Source: Pseudoalteromonas galatheae (lineage in GTDB: Bacteria; Pseudomonadota; Gammaproteobacteria; Enterobacterales; Alteromonadaceae). From it: a DNA stretch of 64,000 bases. Numbering within the stretch: the first letter of the stretch is position 1; each line of letters starts with the position of its first letter. The notes beneath the pieces are model-generated. The model had not been told where the DNA came from. It did no database searches and saw only the letters and a list, made by a program, of their open reading frames with translations. Shown in pieces: positions 30,629 to 40,437 of this stretch. The position numbers and the translations under genes were made by a program. The stretch lies in the NCBI RefSeq assembly GCF_005886105.2, contig NZ_PNCO02000001.1, forward strand, positions 3,238,501 to 3,302,500. Direction: 5' to 3'.

Positions 30629-30658
30629 AAGGGCATCATTTAGGTGTCCTTTTTTTTA
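30629..30658 (+). terminator. Intrinsic terminator after the S9 peptidase gene
   Basis: A 9-bp stem with two G-T pairs (AAGGGCATC/GGTGTCCTT) and loop ATTTA runs into an eight-T tract. Confidence 0.8.
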
Positions 30659-30852
30659 GCAACCCCGACTCTTCTCTGTGTTTATTTTTTATCTAGAAAT
30701 GTTTTGTTTCAACTTACATCCTTATAATTTCATTATAAAAAAAAGCCTATATATCTATTACATTTGATTGTTTTACAAACGAACCATTGAACTTTACGTA
30801 GATGCAATGTAAGTTCTATGTTGCAGGAACATTTTCCTACTCTGCTAATAAA

Positions 30853-30880
30853 TAAAGAAATAAAGAAATAAGGAAATAAG
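30853..30880 (+). repeat. Octamer tandem repeat containing the ribosome-binding site of the TonB receptor
   Basis: Three and a half units of TAAAGAAA (third unit TAAGGAAA) run directly into the ATG at 30881. The AAGGA of the third unit is the Shine-Dalgarno, so slippage in the array could alter upstream spacing. Confidence 0.7.
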
Positions 30881-33796
30881 ATGAAACTTTCTAACTTATC
30901 AGCAACGATCAGGCTATCTCTACTTGCTTGCTCAACGCTGACTGCAGGCGTATCAGGTATTGCCCACGCTGAAGAAACAGATACCAATGCTAATAATAGT
31001 GTAGAACGAATAGAGGTTACTGGTACTCGTATCAAGCGAGCTGCTATGACTGGTGCAAGCCCTGTAACAAGTGTTACAGCCGAAGATATTAAAGTTGCAG
31101 GTATTACAAGGGTAGAAGATCTACTCAACGATATGCCCGCAATCTTTGCTGACCAAACTTCAGGCCAAGCAAATGGAGCTACAGGTACCGCAACAGTAAA
31201 CCTACGTAACTTAGGCACAGAACGTACATTGGTACTAGTCAATGGACGCCGCTTGCCTTCTGGTTCTCCTGTCGCCGGAGGTATCGGTGCTGACCTTAAC
31301 CAAATCCCAGCGGCCTTGGTAGAACGTGTTGATGTTCTTACCGGTGGTTCGTCAGCAACATACGGTTCTGATGCTGTTGCTGGTGTTGTAAACTTTATCA
31401 TGAGAGACGACTTTGAAGGCTTCCAAATTGAGTATCAAGGTAGCGTTTATCAACATGATAACGACCACAAAGACATGCAACGAGCACTAAAAGAGAGAGG
31501 CTTCGAAGTACCTGATGGAAGTCAATGGGACGGTGATACTCATGACATCTCTTTAACTTTTGGTGCTAACTCTGCAGATGGTCGTGCAAACATCACAGGT
31601 TATGCAACTTGGCGTGATATCGAAGAAGTAACGCAAGACAACCGTGACTACAGTGCTTGTGCTATGAACATAAATGCGACAGGTACACGAATTTGTGGTG
31701 GTTCAGGAACAATTCCTGATGGCCGTATTACCGATTTTAATACCTACGACTACAAAGTATCTGGCACCGATTTCGTTCCTACAGCTGGAACTGTTTATAA
31801 CTATGGCCCGCTGAACTATTTCCAACGCCCAGACAAACGTAAGACATTTGGCTTACTAGGTCATTATGATTTTAACGACAGCCATACGTTTTATGCTGAA
31901 TTTAACTACATGGACAACCGCACAGTAGCACAAATCGCGCCTTCAGGTTCATTCCTGAATGAAGTTAATATTAGCTGTGATAACCCGCTGCTTTCAGCTT
32001 CACAAAGAAACACGCTTTGTGGACCTAATGGCGTTGCAAATGATGATGGTGTTGTTGAGGGTGCCTTCATCGGTAAGCGAAATGTTGAAGGAGGCCCTCG
32101 TCAAGACGACATTCGCCATACCTCAACTCGTTTTGTATTAGGTGTTCGCGGTGAAATCGATGACAACTGGACTTATGATGCGTATATGAATTTCGGTAAT
32201 GTATCATATGCCCAGACTTACCAAAACGACATGTCGACTACCCGAATTATTCGTTCATTACAAGCTACAACTGATGACAAAGGCAATGTAGTATGTAAGT
32301 CAGTTGTAGATGGTAGCGATCCAACTTGTATTCCATGGAATATATTCGATCCATCAAAAATCACTCAAGAACAAATCGACTATCTAACAATACCTTTATT
32401 TGCTCGCGGTGACACTAGAACAAAACAAATTAGTGGCTATGTTACTGGTGATCTTACAGAGTACGGAGTTGTAGTACCTGGAACTTCCACCGGTGTAGGC
32501 GTAGTATTTGGTCTTGAACACAGAAAAGAATCGCTAGACTTTAATCCGGATCAAGGCTTTGAGTCAGGTGACGGTGCAGGCCAAGGTGGTCCTGTTCTTG
32601 GTGTAAGTGGTGAATTTGACGTCAATGAATTCTTTACAGAACTCAATGTGCCCTTAGTTGAAGACTCTGAATTTGCTGATTATATTACATTAGAATTAGC
32701 TTATCGCTACTCTGACTATTCAACGGATAAAACAACCAACACCTATAAGGGTGCGTTTGACATTCGCGTTAATGATCAACTTGGTTTGAGAACAAGCTTC
32801 CAGCGTGCTGTACGTGCAGGTAACGTACGCGACCTATTCAGATCTGCTGGTTTAGGTTTGTTTAACTGGGAAGATCCATGTGGTGGTGACAACCCAACTC
32901 TAACCGTTGAGCAGTGTGCTAGAACAGGTCTTGATCCATCTAAATATGGTTCAAACGCACTTATCAGCCCTGCGGGCCAATATAACAGTATCACAGGTGG
33001 TAACCCAGACTTAGAACCAGAAAAGTCGGATACTATCTCATTTGGTATTCTACTATCTCCTGAAGCTATTGAAGGTTTAGACATTGCGATTGACTATTTT
33101 GACATTACTGTTGAAGATGCAATTCAAGCAATCCCTGAAGCAACAATCTTCAACCAGTGTGCAATTAATGGTAACGATGAGTTCTGTGGACTTATCAACC
33201 GCGGTAAGACTGGCTCTTTATGGTTAAGCCAGGATTCGATCACTGCTATTGATACCAACATTGGTAGCGTAGAAACAAGCGGTATTGATTTTGATGCATC
33301 TTATCGTTATACCCTACCTGATGATATGGGCCTTTTGCGCTTTAAGCTAATCGGTACATGGCTAGATAAGTTTGCAACGCAAAACTTACCAGGTGGTGAT
33401 ATTGATGATTGTGCTGGTCGCTGGGATAGAGCGGTATGTGAGTACCCTGTTCCTGACTTTAAGACTAACTTCTCAACGACTTGGGTAACGCCTTGGGATG
33501 CAAACGTTACAGCAACCTATCGTTATGTAAGTGAAGTGAAAGAGTTTGCACGAAATGAAAACGGTCAAGTGATCGATGGACCAGTTCCATTGACTGCCCG
33601 TGACTACGTTGACATTGCAGTCACTTGGAATGCTTCTGATAACCTGCAATTCCGTGGTGGTGTAAATAATATCTTTGATAATACTGCTCCACTAGTACCA
33701 AATGGTCCTTCAGGCCCGGCAAATGGTAACATTTACCCTGGTTTCTATGATTCTTTGGGTCGCTATATCTTCGCAGGTTTCACATTTAGACTATAA
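30881..33796 (+). CDS. TonB-dependent outer-membrane receptor
   Basis: The 971-residue protein has a signal peptide ending AHA, a TonB-box-like segment (NNSVERIEVTGTRIKR), a plug domain (VEDLLNDMPAIF, TVNLRNLGTERTLVLVNGRRLPSG, ATYGSDAVAGVVNFIM) and a large barrel ending in RYIFAGFTFRL with a terminal aromatic/Leu signature. The GTRIKR plug start is common in marine Alteromonadales receptors for peptides or carbohydrates. The adjacent S9 peptidase makes peptides a fair guess for the substrate. Expression may be tuned by the octamer repeat at its start. Confidence 0.93.
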   Translation: MKLSNLSATIRLSLLACSTLTAGVSGIAHAEETDTNANNSVERIEVTGTRIKRAAMTGASPVTSVTAEDIKVAGITRVEDLLNDMPAIFADQTSGQANGATGTATVNLRNLGTERTLVLVNGRRLPSGSPVAGGIGADLNQIPAALVERVDVLTGGSSATYGSDAVAGVVNFIMRDDFEGFQIEYQGSVYQHDNDHKDMQRALKERGFEVPDGSQWDGDTHDISLTFGANSADGRANITGYATWRDIEEVTQDNRDYSACAMNINATGTRICGGSGTIPDGRITDFNTYDYKVSGTDFVPTAGTVYNYGPLNYFQRPDKRKTFGLLGHYDFNDSHTFYAEFNYMDNRTVAQIAPSGSFLNEVNISCDNPLLSASQRNTLCGPNGVANDDGVVEGAFIGKRNVEGGPRQDDIRHTSTRFVLGVRGEIDDNWTYDAYMNFGNVSYAQTYQNDMSTTRIIRSLQATTDDKGNVVCKSVVDGSDPTCIPWNIFDPSKITQEQIDYLTIPLFARGDTRTKQISGYVTGDLTEYGVVVPGTSTGVGVVFGLEHRKESLDFNPDQGFESGDGAGQGGPVLGVSGEFDVNEFFTELNVPLVEDSEFADYITLELAYRYSDYSTDKTTNTYKGAFDIRVNDQLGLRTSFQRAVRAGNVRDLFRSAGLGLFNWEDPCGGDNPTLTVEQCARTGLDPSKYGSNALISPAGQYNSITGGNPDLEPEKSDTISFGILLSPEAIEGLDIAIDYFDITVEDAIQAIPEATIFNQCAINGNDEFCGLINRGKTGSLWLSQDSITAIDTNIGSVETSGIDFDASYRYTLPDDMGLLRFKLIGTWLDKFATQNLPGGDIDDCAGRWDRAVCEYPVPDFKTNFSTTWVTPWDANVTATYRYVSEVKEFARNENGQVIDGPVPLTARDYVDIAVTWNASDNLQFRGGVNNIFDNTAPLVPNGPSGPANGNIYPGFYDSLGRYIFAGFTFRL

Positions 33797-33829
33797 TCTA
33801 AGACTCTCAAGATTTAGTCGTAATTATCA

Positions 33830-33863
33830 GCCCCCGCAAGTTCATAACTTGCGGGGGCTTTTT
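33830..33863 (+). terminator. Strong intrinsic terminator of the TonB receptor gene
   Basis: A 13-bp GC-rich stem (GCCCCCGCAAGTT and complement) with a 3-base loop is followed by five T residues. Confidence 0.95.
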
Positions 33864-34001
33864 AATTGAACCTAAGCCTTGGGTAAGGAGTGGACTACCT
33901 CATTTTTTTTAACCACATTAAATTATTTCCTTATCTAGCCAGAGAGTTTTAGCGCTAAAACTGGCAGCTAAAAAACATTACTTGTCCGAAGTTCAGGTTA
34001 C

Positions 34002-34215
34002 TTATACCAATATGCTTAATTAAGTGATCTATTTTGAGGCGAGAAAATGTTGTCGTTAACACCGATACTGCATCTTGCTATCGCAAAGGTATCTACATTC
34101 CTGTAGGTAAGGGTAAAATTTTGTTATTTAGTTGCGCTAAATAAGCAGTTTTTAACACAGTTAGCGTCAGATCAACGCTTTCAAGTTGAGCAAATATTAA
34201 GATTAATTGGTATAA
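34002..34215. mobile_element. MITE-like element with imperfect terminal inverted repeats
   Basis: The left end TTATACCAATATGCTTAA and the right end TTAAGATTAATTGGTATAA are imperfect inverted repeats enclosing about 214 bp with no convincing ORF. The rest of the 33.86-34.43 kb gap holds nothing else I can support. Termini of the TTATACCAAT type are, from memory, frequent in short repeated elements of Vibrio, Shewanella and Pseudoalteromonas; no other copy is seen in this window. Confidence 0.45.
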
Positions 34216-34432
34216 ATAAATTGACGGAGTAAAGAGCAATAAAGTAGAAAACATTCTTTGATTCTCAGAACAACACCGGTTGCGAGAATTAGCCAAAGCA
34301 AGCAAGTGGAAGACAACGCGTAATTTAAATTTGAGGGGTGGGAAGGTCATTGCTCTAAAAAAGGATCCTCAGCGCAGTGGGCAATAGCTTCCTAAATTAG
34401 AGCAAATAATTACTAATCTCACAAAGCAAAAG

Positions 34433-34684
34433 TTACTGCTTGCCAGCAGTATTCCGCTGTCGATTGAGCATATCTTTTGCCGCATGTCGATCATACTCAA
34501 TCTGATCTTTTGTACGACATCTTCGTTTTGTAAATTTACTACCAGTGATAATATCTTGCTTGCAATATAGATCTTCTTGATTCTTAGCTATCGCGCTCTC
34601 ATTATCATTTTTTGCCGGCTCGGTCGTTGAGTTACAACCCGACAGAAGCACCAATAGGACGACACAAATTCCTGCGATTTTCAT
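34433..34684 (-). CDS. Small predicted lipoprotein
   Basis: The 83-residue protein begins MKIAGICVVLLVLLSGC, a clear lipobox. About 65 hydrophilic residues follow with two further Cys (YCKQDI and RRCRTK) that could form a disulfide. The family is not recognised. AAAGGA lies upstream of the start with suitable spacing. It stands alone between the MITE-like element and the phosphodiesterase gene. Confidence 0.7.
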   Translation of the reverse strand: MKIAGICVVLLVLLSGCNSTTEPAKNDNESAIAKNQEDLYCKQDIITGSKFTKRRCRTKDQIEYDRHAAKDMLNRQRNTAGKQ

Positions 34685-34808
34685 AGTAAATCCTTTATAT
34701 AATTATTATGTAAAGTACCTAAATACACTCCAGAACAGAGTGTTCAAACTTTAGTCTAATCAACATTACATAGAAAAGCAATTGCACCGACTTTAACAAC
34801 GCAAATGA

Positions 34809-36998
34809 CTAATTAGACTCTAAAAACTCCAGCAGTTCCTTTTCAGGCATAGGCTTTGCGAGCAAAAAACCCTGTACTTCATCGCAGCCAAGCTTCTGTA
34901 ACACTGTCATCTGCTCTTCTGTCTCAACGCCTTCTGCAATCGTCTTCAGGCCGAGATGTTGACCTAAAGAGATGACAAGATCGGCAATTGCACCGCTATC
35001 ATCATGAGGGATATCTTTAACGAAAGCACGGTCAATTTTAAGCCGTGCCAAAGGTAGTTTTTGTAAGTAGCTCAAAGAAGAGAACCCAGTACCAAAGTCA
35101 TCAATTGCAACCTCAACACCAAATTCTTGTAACTCTTGAAGTGTATTAATCACCGAATTTACTTCATCCATAACCACACTTTCTGTCACTTCGAGCTCAA
35201 TATGTTTTGGCTCCACATTAAACGACAAGATTGTGTCTTTTACTTGCTGCGCATAGTTCGGCACTTTAAACTGCGGTACGGAGACATTCACAGCAATACT
35301 AAGCTCACCAAACCCCTGTTGTTGCAAAGTTGCCTGCAACTGACAGGCTTGCTCTAATACCCATTGACCAATTTCAACGATAAGCCCCGCATTCTCCGCA
35401 AGAGGAACAAAAATCGCAGGGGAAATATAATTACCGTTTCCAGAAGGCCAACGTAACAAGGCCTCACAGCCAATCACCTTACGATCGGCAATAGAAAACT
35501 GCGGTTGATACCAGACCTCGAGTTTTTTCATTTCAAAGTCTTGCCTGAGCTGCCTTATTAACCCCAACTTCCAAGCCATTTTTTCTTCTAAATCTGGGGT
35601 ATACCAATCCAGTGAAATACTCGACTGCTTTGCTTGGTTAAGCGCAATATAAGCAAGTTTTAAGGTTTCTATGCCTTGCGGCTGGAAGTCCTCTTGACGG
35701 CATACTCCAATATGAAAGTGCATAGTCAACAAATGCTCCCCGACATGGTAGGGTACACACAAGTTATCAATAAAAGACTCTTCATCAAATTGCGACTCAG
35801 GCATTAAAAAGCCAAACACATCCGCGCCAATTCGTGAAATTAACTGGGCCTCAGGAAACTCAATACTAATTCGTTCAGCAACCCCAAGTAACAACAAGTT
35901 CCCAACTTCTTGGCCTAAACCGTTATTGATGTCAGAAAACTGAGCAATATCTACAAGAACAAAAATGAGCGACTGCTGCTGGTTAAAGTAAGACTCTATT
36001 TTCTCGATAAAATTAGCGCGATTAGGTAGTTTGGTGAGATTATCTTTGTAAGCCACCTCACGTAATTCATTAAATAGCTTGATATTATCAAGACCAACAC
36101 CAACGTTAGTCAGGAATATTTCAGCAAACTTCAATTGTGCTTCGGACGGCTCACTCTCTAGCTCTAAATAAATGGCTGCCTTTTTGTTTTTGCTTTCAAG
36201 TAAGAAGGTAATGTCGTGTGCAGTAGATTGGTGGGATTCGGTATCAATACAGTTTTGCACTTGCATGATGACACGTCCATTATCAAGCTGCTCTATACCA
36301 TGGCCAAAGAACTCACGGTACTGCTCACTACCACCAAACACCCTTAAATGCATATCATCATCTAGGTAGCCACTCACTAAGCCTTCGCCTGACGCATCTA
36401 AAATATTTGCCAATTGGGCAACAACCGCAGCTGCAAAGGAGCCCATATCGGTATGACCGAGGATAGCGCGAGAAGCTGAAAGGATCTGCTCTAGTGCATG
36501 ACTTTGCGCTTCGAGTTCACAAATTTGCTGATAGGAACGGATAGCGGTAAGTAAGGAAGTAACCAGTTTACTGCGAGTGAGTTCAGTCTTCATTTTGTAA
36601 TCGTTGATGTCGAACTCGCGGATGACTTTTTCTTCTGGCGCGTAACCAGGCTGACCTGTACGCATAATAATACGTACTGCCATATTTTTTATTTCTTCGC
36701 GCACTCGACGGACAACATTAAGGCCCGCGTCGTCAGTTTCCATTACCACATCGAGTAATAAAATACTGATATTATTTTGTTCTTTTAAAATCTCAATGGC
36801 TTCTTTACCCGAATAGGCATGAAAAAACCTGAGCTTTTTGCCCCAAAACTCTAAATTAGACAGTGCAAGCTTAGTGACAGAGTGGATCTCTGGGTCATCA
36901 TCAACGACTAAGACATCCCAAAAAGCACTTATCGTTTCTGCTTCTTGAGTAACTTCTTCGTGCTCTGCAAACAAATAATCATCTTGCTCAGGTGCCAT
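34809..36998 (-). CDS. Receiver-DUF3369-degenerate GGDEF-EAL protein (c-di-GMP phosphodiesterase)
   Basis: The 729-residue protein has an N-terminal receiver domain (VVDDDPE, phospho-acceptor near Asp83 in LLLDVVMETDD) and a GAF-like DUF3369 region (about 165-310). A GGDEF fold follows whose signature is SRIGADVFGF instead of GGDEF, so it is not expected to make c-di-GMP. The C-terminal EAL domain is intact (CEALLRW, EVTESVVMD, IDDFGTGFSSLSYL, LKIDRAFVKD, AEGVETEEQ) and should hydrolyse c-di-GMP. No partner kinase gene is adjacent. Confidence 0.9.
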   Translation of the reverse strand: MAPEQDDYLFAEHEEVTQEAETISAFWDVLVVDDDPEIHSVTKLALSNLEFWGKKLRFFHAYSGKEAIEILKEQNNISILLLDVVMETDDAGLNVVRRVREEIKNMAVRIIMRTGQPGYAPEEKVIREFDINDYKMKTELTRSKLVTSLLTAIRSYQQICELEAQSHALEQILSASRAILGHTDMGSFAAAVVAQLANILDASGEGLVSGYLDDDMHLRVFGGSEQYREFFGHGIEQLDNGRVIMQVQNCIDTESHQSTAHDITFLLESKNKKAAIYLELESEPSEAQLKFAEIFLTNVGVGLDNIKLFNELREVAYKDNLTKLPNRANFIEKIESYFNQQQSLIFVLVDIAQFSDINNGLGQEVGNLLLLGVAERISIEFPEAQLISRIGADVFGFLMPESQFDEESFIDNLCVPYHVGEHLLTMHFHIGVCRQEDFQPQGIETLKLAYIALNQAKQSSISLDWYTPDLEEKMAWKLGLIRQLRQDFEMKKLEVWYQPQFSIADRKVIGCEALLRWPSGNGNYISPAIFVPLAENAGLIVEIGQWVLEQACQLQATLQQQGFGELSIAVNVSVPQFKVPNYAQQVKDTILSFNVEPKHIELEVTESVVMDEVNSVINTLQELQEFGVEVAIDDFGTGFSSLSYLQKLPLARLKIDRAFVKDIPHDDSGAIADLVISLGQHLGLKTIAEGVETEEQMTVLQKLGCDEVQGFLLAKPMPEKELLEFLESN

Positions 36999-37212
36999 GT
37001 TTTACCCTTTAAATCCACACTACTTTTTAATTATAGGCACTGATTCACTCCAGTGTTTACCATCCTACAAAATATGGTACATTTTTATTATTACAGTTCT
37101 GTTCGATTAACATACATGAAATATTATAGTCGAGCATAGAACAAAATAGATGATTTAGCATACTTTTTACCAATGAGGATTCTGTATCAAACGTTTATCT
37201 ACTCCCATTAGA

Positions 37213-37701
37213 ATGTTGATGATTTTAGCACTTGTTATTGTGATTGCTGGTTTAGCGATGCCACATCATTATAAAGTGGAGAAAAGCACTGATATTTCTG
37301 CCAATAGCACAACACTCTCTCCTTTGGTGTTATCCCATTGGCCAGTACTATTTAATTGGCAAACAACTGAGGCTCTCCACTTTCGCATATTGCCGAAGAA
37401 ACAGCGAGTAGGCAGCTCAGCTGTGTTAGTGCATCCTTGGGGAGAAGCTGAAATGACTATCATCAAAATCAACGAACAGAATTTAGAACTATCTTTGCAT
37501 GTAGACGACGAGCACTTAGCCAAAATTAGCCTTAATTTGTTTACCACTCAGGCCGATAAACAACTGACCATCACGATTGAAGGAAGAGCCAATACACCCT
37601 TTATTGGCAGTTTTATCGCACTTTTTATGCAGCAGTATTTACCGCAAGTAACCAATTCTGCGGTGAATCATATGCATACACTGTATAAATTACGAGCTTG
37701 A
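37213..37701 (+). CDS. Membrane-anchored protein, possibly SRPBCC-like
   Basis: The 162-residue protein has an N-terminal hydrophobic helix (MILALVIVIAGLAM) followed by a soluble domain with alternating strands and a C-terminal helix (residues about 125-160). This layout is like a START/SRPBCC lipid-binding fold, but no motif proves it. The start has no strong Shine-Dalgarno. It ends two bases before the next gene, so the two are likely one operon. Confidence 0.5.
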   Translation: MLMILALVIVIAGLAMPHHYKVEKSTDISANSTTLSPLVLSHWPVLFNWQTTEALHFRILPKKQRVGSSAVLVHPWGEAEMTIIKINEQNLELSLHVDDEHLAKISLNLFTTQADKQLTITIEGRANTPFIGSFIALFMQQYLPQVTNSAVNHMHTLYKLRA

Positions 37702-37702
37702 T

Positions 37703-38581
37703 ATGGCAGTCAAAAATGCACAAGTAAAATCAGCCTTAGCGCTTTCGATTGAAGAAAAGCTCGGCTACCCCATGGTGAAACGGATCACACCGCTTGTCAC
37801 TCAAAATGACCGTTATCAGTCTGATAAAAATAAAGACAACCAATACACGGTACGAACTGAGCACGGCACACTAAAACGCGCCCTAAAGCGTCAGCAGTTA
37901 ATCAAAATCCAACGCCAGCAAAACCTCGAGGCCATTATGGGCATGGCGCTTACATTATGCCCCGAGGTTACCGCCCGAGGTCGCCCCGATCCCGATTGGT
38001 TGGAGCACTTCATCACCCTTGCAGAAGACATTGCCAATCACTCTATGCAAAAGTTGTGGGCAAAGATATTGGTAGGTGAAAGTATTACGCCAGGCACTTT
38101 TTCAATTAAAAGTTTGCAAACCCTAAAGATGATGACCCAACGTGAAGCAACCGCGTTACAAAGATGTGCACCGCTGTGTGGCTACTTAGAAAAAGAAGAC
38201 AGCTACCTTATTCTTCATGGTTACTATAAAAAGCCATCTATTTTTGATTTGCTGCGTAAGGGCAGCACCGAATCCATCAACTTAAGCCAAGCTGGGCTGA
38301 ATTTTCCAAATATACTTACGCTGATGGATATTAATATCCTTTATCGGCAAGAAATTGAGTCCGCGTCACTACAAAAAGGACAGTCAATGCAGTTGGTGTA
38401 TTTACGCAAAAAAATGACCTTAACGGCCAAATCCAATGACTTAGTGCTGAGCTATTACAAGTTGACGCAAACCGGAGACGAGCTTAAAAAATTACTCCAA
38501 AGTCCAATCAATAAACAATATAAGCAACTTGTAGAAAAGGCCTTTGAAAGTGAGTTTACGCTCGACTGGGAAGAGAGATAA
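37703..38581 (+). CDS. TIGR03899 family protein of unknown function
   Basis: The 292-residue protein matches my memory of the TIGR03899/DUF2806-type family: a basic helical N-terminal part (LKRALKRQQLIKIQRQQNLEAIM), then PDWLEHFITLAEDIANHSMQKLWAKILVGE and PGTFSIKSLQTLKMMTQREA. No signal peptide or membrane segment is present and the function is unknown. The start codon lies just after the stop of the preceding gene. Confidence 0.75.
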   Translation: MAVKNAQVKSALALSIEEKLGYPMVKRITPLVTQNDRYQSDKNKDNQYTVRTEHGTLKRALKRQQLIKIQRQQNLEAIMGMALTLCPEVTARGRPDPDWLEHFITLAEDIANHSMQKLWAKILVGESITPGTFSIKSLQTLKMMTQREATALQRCAPLCGYLEKEDSYLILHGYYKKPSIFDLLRKGSTESINLSQAGLNFPNILTLMDINILYRQEIESASLQKGQSMQLVYLRKKMTLTAKSNDLVLSYYKLTQTGDELKKLLQSPINKQYKQLVEKAFESEFTLDWEER

Positions 38582-38615
38582 GGCAGCTGTTTTACTTATA
38601 CCATACAGATAAAAA

Positions 38616-38644
38616 CGGCTTGGTCGATCACTCGTACCAAGCCG
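38616..38644 (-). terminator. Intrinsic terminator of the copper-chaperone/DUF2333/TIGR04219 operon
   Basis: A 9-bp stem (CGGCTTGGT/ACCAAGCCG) with an 11-base loop is followed on the minus strand by five T residues, about 24 bp past the last stop codon. Confidence 0.8.
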
Positions 38645-38667
38645 CTAGAGGAGTAAACTACACTATC

Positions 38668-39429
38668 TTAGAAATGTAGTTGGATCCCTGCAAATGGACC
38701 TGAGACATCCAAATCAGTGTAGATATCGTCAATATCATCCAGCTCCAGTACCATAGAGCGGTAACCCACTTTTACCGCAACATCAACAGCCATATTGTCG
38801 ATAAACTCATAAGCGATACCAATTTGATAATCTTGGATTTTGCTGTCATCAATTGCCAGCATGCTGCCTTCAGCAAAAACACTTAGCCCTGTAAGTGGTA
38901 AACCCACTTCACCGCGCAAATAACCCAGAGGAACAAAGCCTGAGAATTCAACTTCTTCTGTGCGTGTTTGACCATTTGCAGTACCAGTTACCATGATAGA
39001 ACCGTCAAACTGCTTAAAGTTCACACCAAAGTCTAACGTCAACAAGTCATTGTCTAGCACTTCGTAATACAATGTATAGTCGATGTGGTTTAGATCTGCG
39101 TTTGTTGTCGCGTCAGTACCTACTGTATAAACTTGACCACCAAAGTCAAAAGACTCTGTTAACGTCGTTTGACCATTTAACTCAAGCTCGGTATAGCGTA
39201 ACTTGATATTTGGTACTAGCGGCACTGGGTGCTCAAGTGCAGCATAAAAACTCGTAAAAGTTTCATCGTCAAAGTTAAAGGTTTGCATATTGCCTTTTTC
39301 AGCAAAGCTACCTTCGGTTTCGGTATCCCACCCTTCTGCACCGACATAAAGCCCGAGTACCGTATCTGCATGTGCAGCAGGTGCTAAGCACGCGAGAGAT
39401 AATGCCGCTGCTAAAAAGTGTTTTTTCAT
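38668..39429 (-). CDS. TIGR04219 family outer-membrane beta-barrel protein
   Basis: The 253-residue protein has a signal peptide ending APAAHA and mature sequence starting DTVLGLYVGAEGWDTE. Amphipathic beta strands alternate through it, and it ends in FAGIQLHF with a terminal Phe, the usual barrel-assembly signal. This matches TIGR04219. Its start lies four bases after the stop of the DUF2333 gene, so it is the last gene of that operon. Confidence 0.85.
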   Translation of the reverse strand: MKKHFLAAALSLACLAPAAHADTVLGLYVGAEGWDTETEGSFAEKGNMQTFNFDDETFTSFYAALEHPVPLVPNIKLRYTELELNGQTTLTESFDFGGQVYTVGTDATTNADLNHIDYTLYYEVLDNDLLTLDFGVNFKQFDGSIMVTGTANGQTRTEEVEFSGFVPLGYLRGEVGLPLTGLSVFAEGSMLAIDDSKIQDYQIGIAYEFIDNMAVDVAVKVGYRSMVLELDDIDDIYTDLDVSGPFAGIQLHF

Positions 39430-39433
39430 GATG

Positions 39434-40420
39434 TTATCCTTGCGCTAAAAGTTCACTAAGTTCTATGAGAGCCGCATTGGCTCGCGAAATATAATTTGCC
39501 ATGACCAGAGAGTGGTTTGCGACCAAGCCGAAGCCACTGCCGTTTAATACCATAGGGCTCCATACCGTCTCTTGAGTCGCTTCTAACTCTCTGATGATCT
39601 GCTGTAGGCTGACAAGTGCATTTTTCTTTTCGAGCACAGGTCTAAAGTCATGCTCTACCGCTTTCATATAGTGTAGTAACGCCCATGTGGCGCCTCTGGC
39701 TTCATAGAATACATCATCAATCTGCCACCACGAAGTTTTCACCATATTATGGCTTGGCGTCATGGTTGCTTGATCGGCTGCCGAATCTCCAGCTAAATCG
39801 GTATTTAATCTGTCTTGACCTACACTTGCACTTAATCTTTGACTTAAGCTGCCCATGCGCTTTTCAGCTTCTTTTAGCCAAGCTCTCAAGTTATCAGCAC
39901 GCGCATAAAACTGACTGTCGCGGTTACTGTTATCAGAAATTTGCGTCAAATACTGACGCAACAAATCATTGCCTTTTTGATATTCACCCTCAGCACTTGG
40001 CCACATCCACGCTGTTGAACTGATATTAAACTGTGGCTGAGCTAGCTTTAAACTTGGGTGCTCTGTCGATTGAGACTGTGAACGACTAAAGTCTTTACGC
40101 ATCGAAAGCGTAAGATCTCGTGTCATCTCAAGCACGCCGTACTCCCAAGCGGGCATGTTATCCATCATTACGCTTGGCGGCATCATGTCGTTCGACAAGT
40201 AACCACCTGGCTTATTTAAAAGCGTATCTGTCACTTTAATCAAGGTATGTGTTGTCACATATCCAGTGACTAATGTATTGCCATTTTTCTGTGCATCCGC
40301 TTTTGCAGCCGCGACGACGTCAAACTGTTCTGGTTCCACACTCCAATACACGGCTATAACATAGCCCAGAAGTATGACAGCGATAATGCCAGAGATGATT
40401 TTTCCCGTATGATTTCCCAT
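39434..40420 (-). CDS. DUF2333 family membrane protein
   Basis: The 328-residue protein has one N-terminal TM (IISGIIAVILLGYVIAVYW) and a helical periplasmic domain with the family's conserved start (TLVTGYVTTHTLIKVTDTLLNKPGGYLSND) and WEYGVLEMTRDLT. The function of DUF2333 proteins is not known. It sits between the PCuAC copper chaperone (17-bp gap) and the TIGR04219 barrel (4-bp gap). Confidence 0.85.
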   Translation of the reverse strand: MGNHTGKIISGIIAVILLGYVIAVYWSVEPEQFDVVAAAKADAQKNGNTLVTGYVTTHTLIKVTDTLLNKPGGYLSNDMMPPSVMMDNMPAWEYGVLEMTRDLTLSMRKDFSRSQSQSTEHPSLKLAQPQFNISSTAWMWPSAEGEYQKGNDLLRQYLTQISDNSNRDSQFYARADNLRAWLKEAEKRMGSLSQRLSASVGQDRLNTDLAGDSAADQATMTPSHNMVKTSWWQIDDVFYEARGATWALLHYMKAVEHDFRPVLEKKNALVSLQQIIRELEATQETVWSPMVLNGSGFGLVANHSLVMANYISRANAALIELSELLAQG

Positions 40421-40437
40421 TTAATACCTCACTGTTT

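Noticed and set aside
30733..31401. 222-codon minus-strand frame
   Set aside because: It is antisense to the signal peptide and plug of the TonB receptor, has Val/Pro/Ala-rich shadow composition and no start signals.
34093..34350. 85-codon minus-strand frame
   Set aside because: Mostly inside the MITE-like element, no ribosome-binding site, no recognisable protein features.
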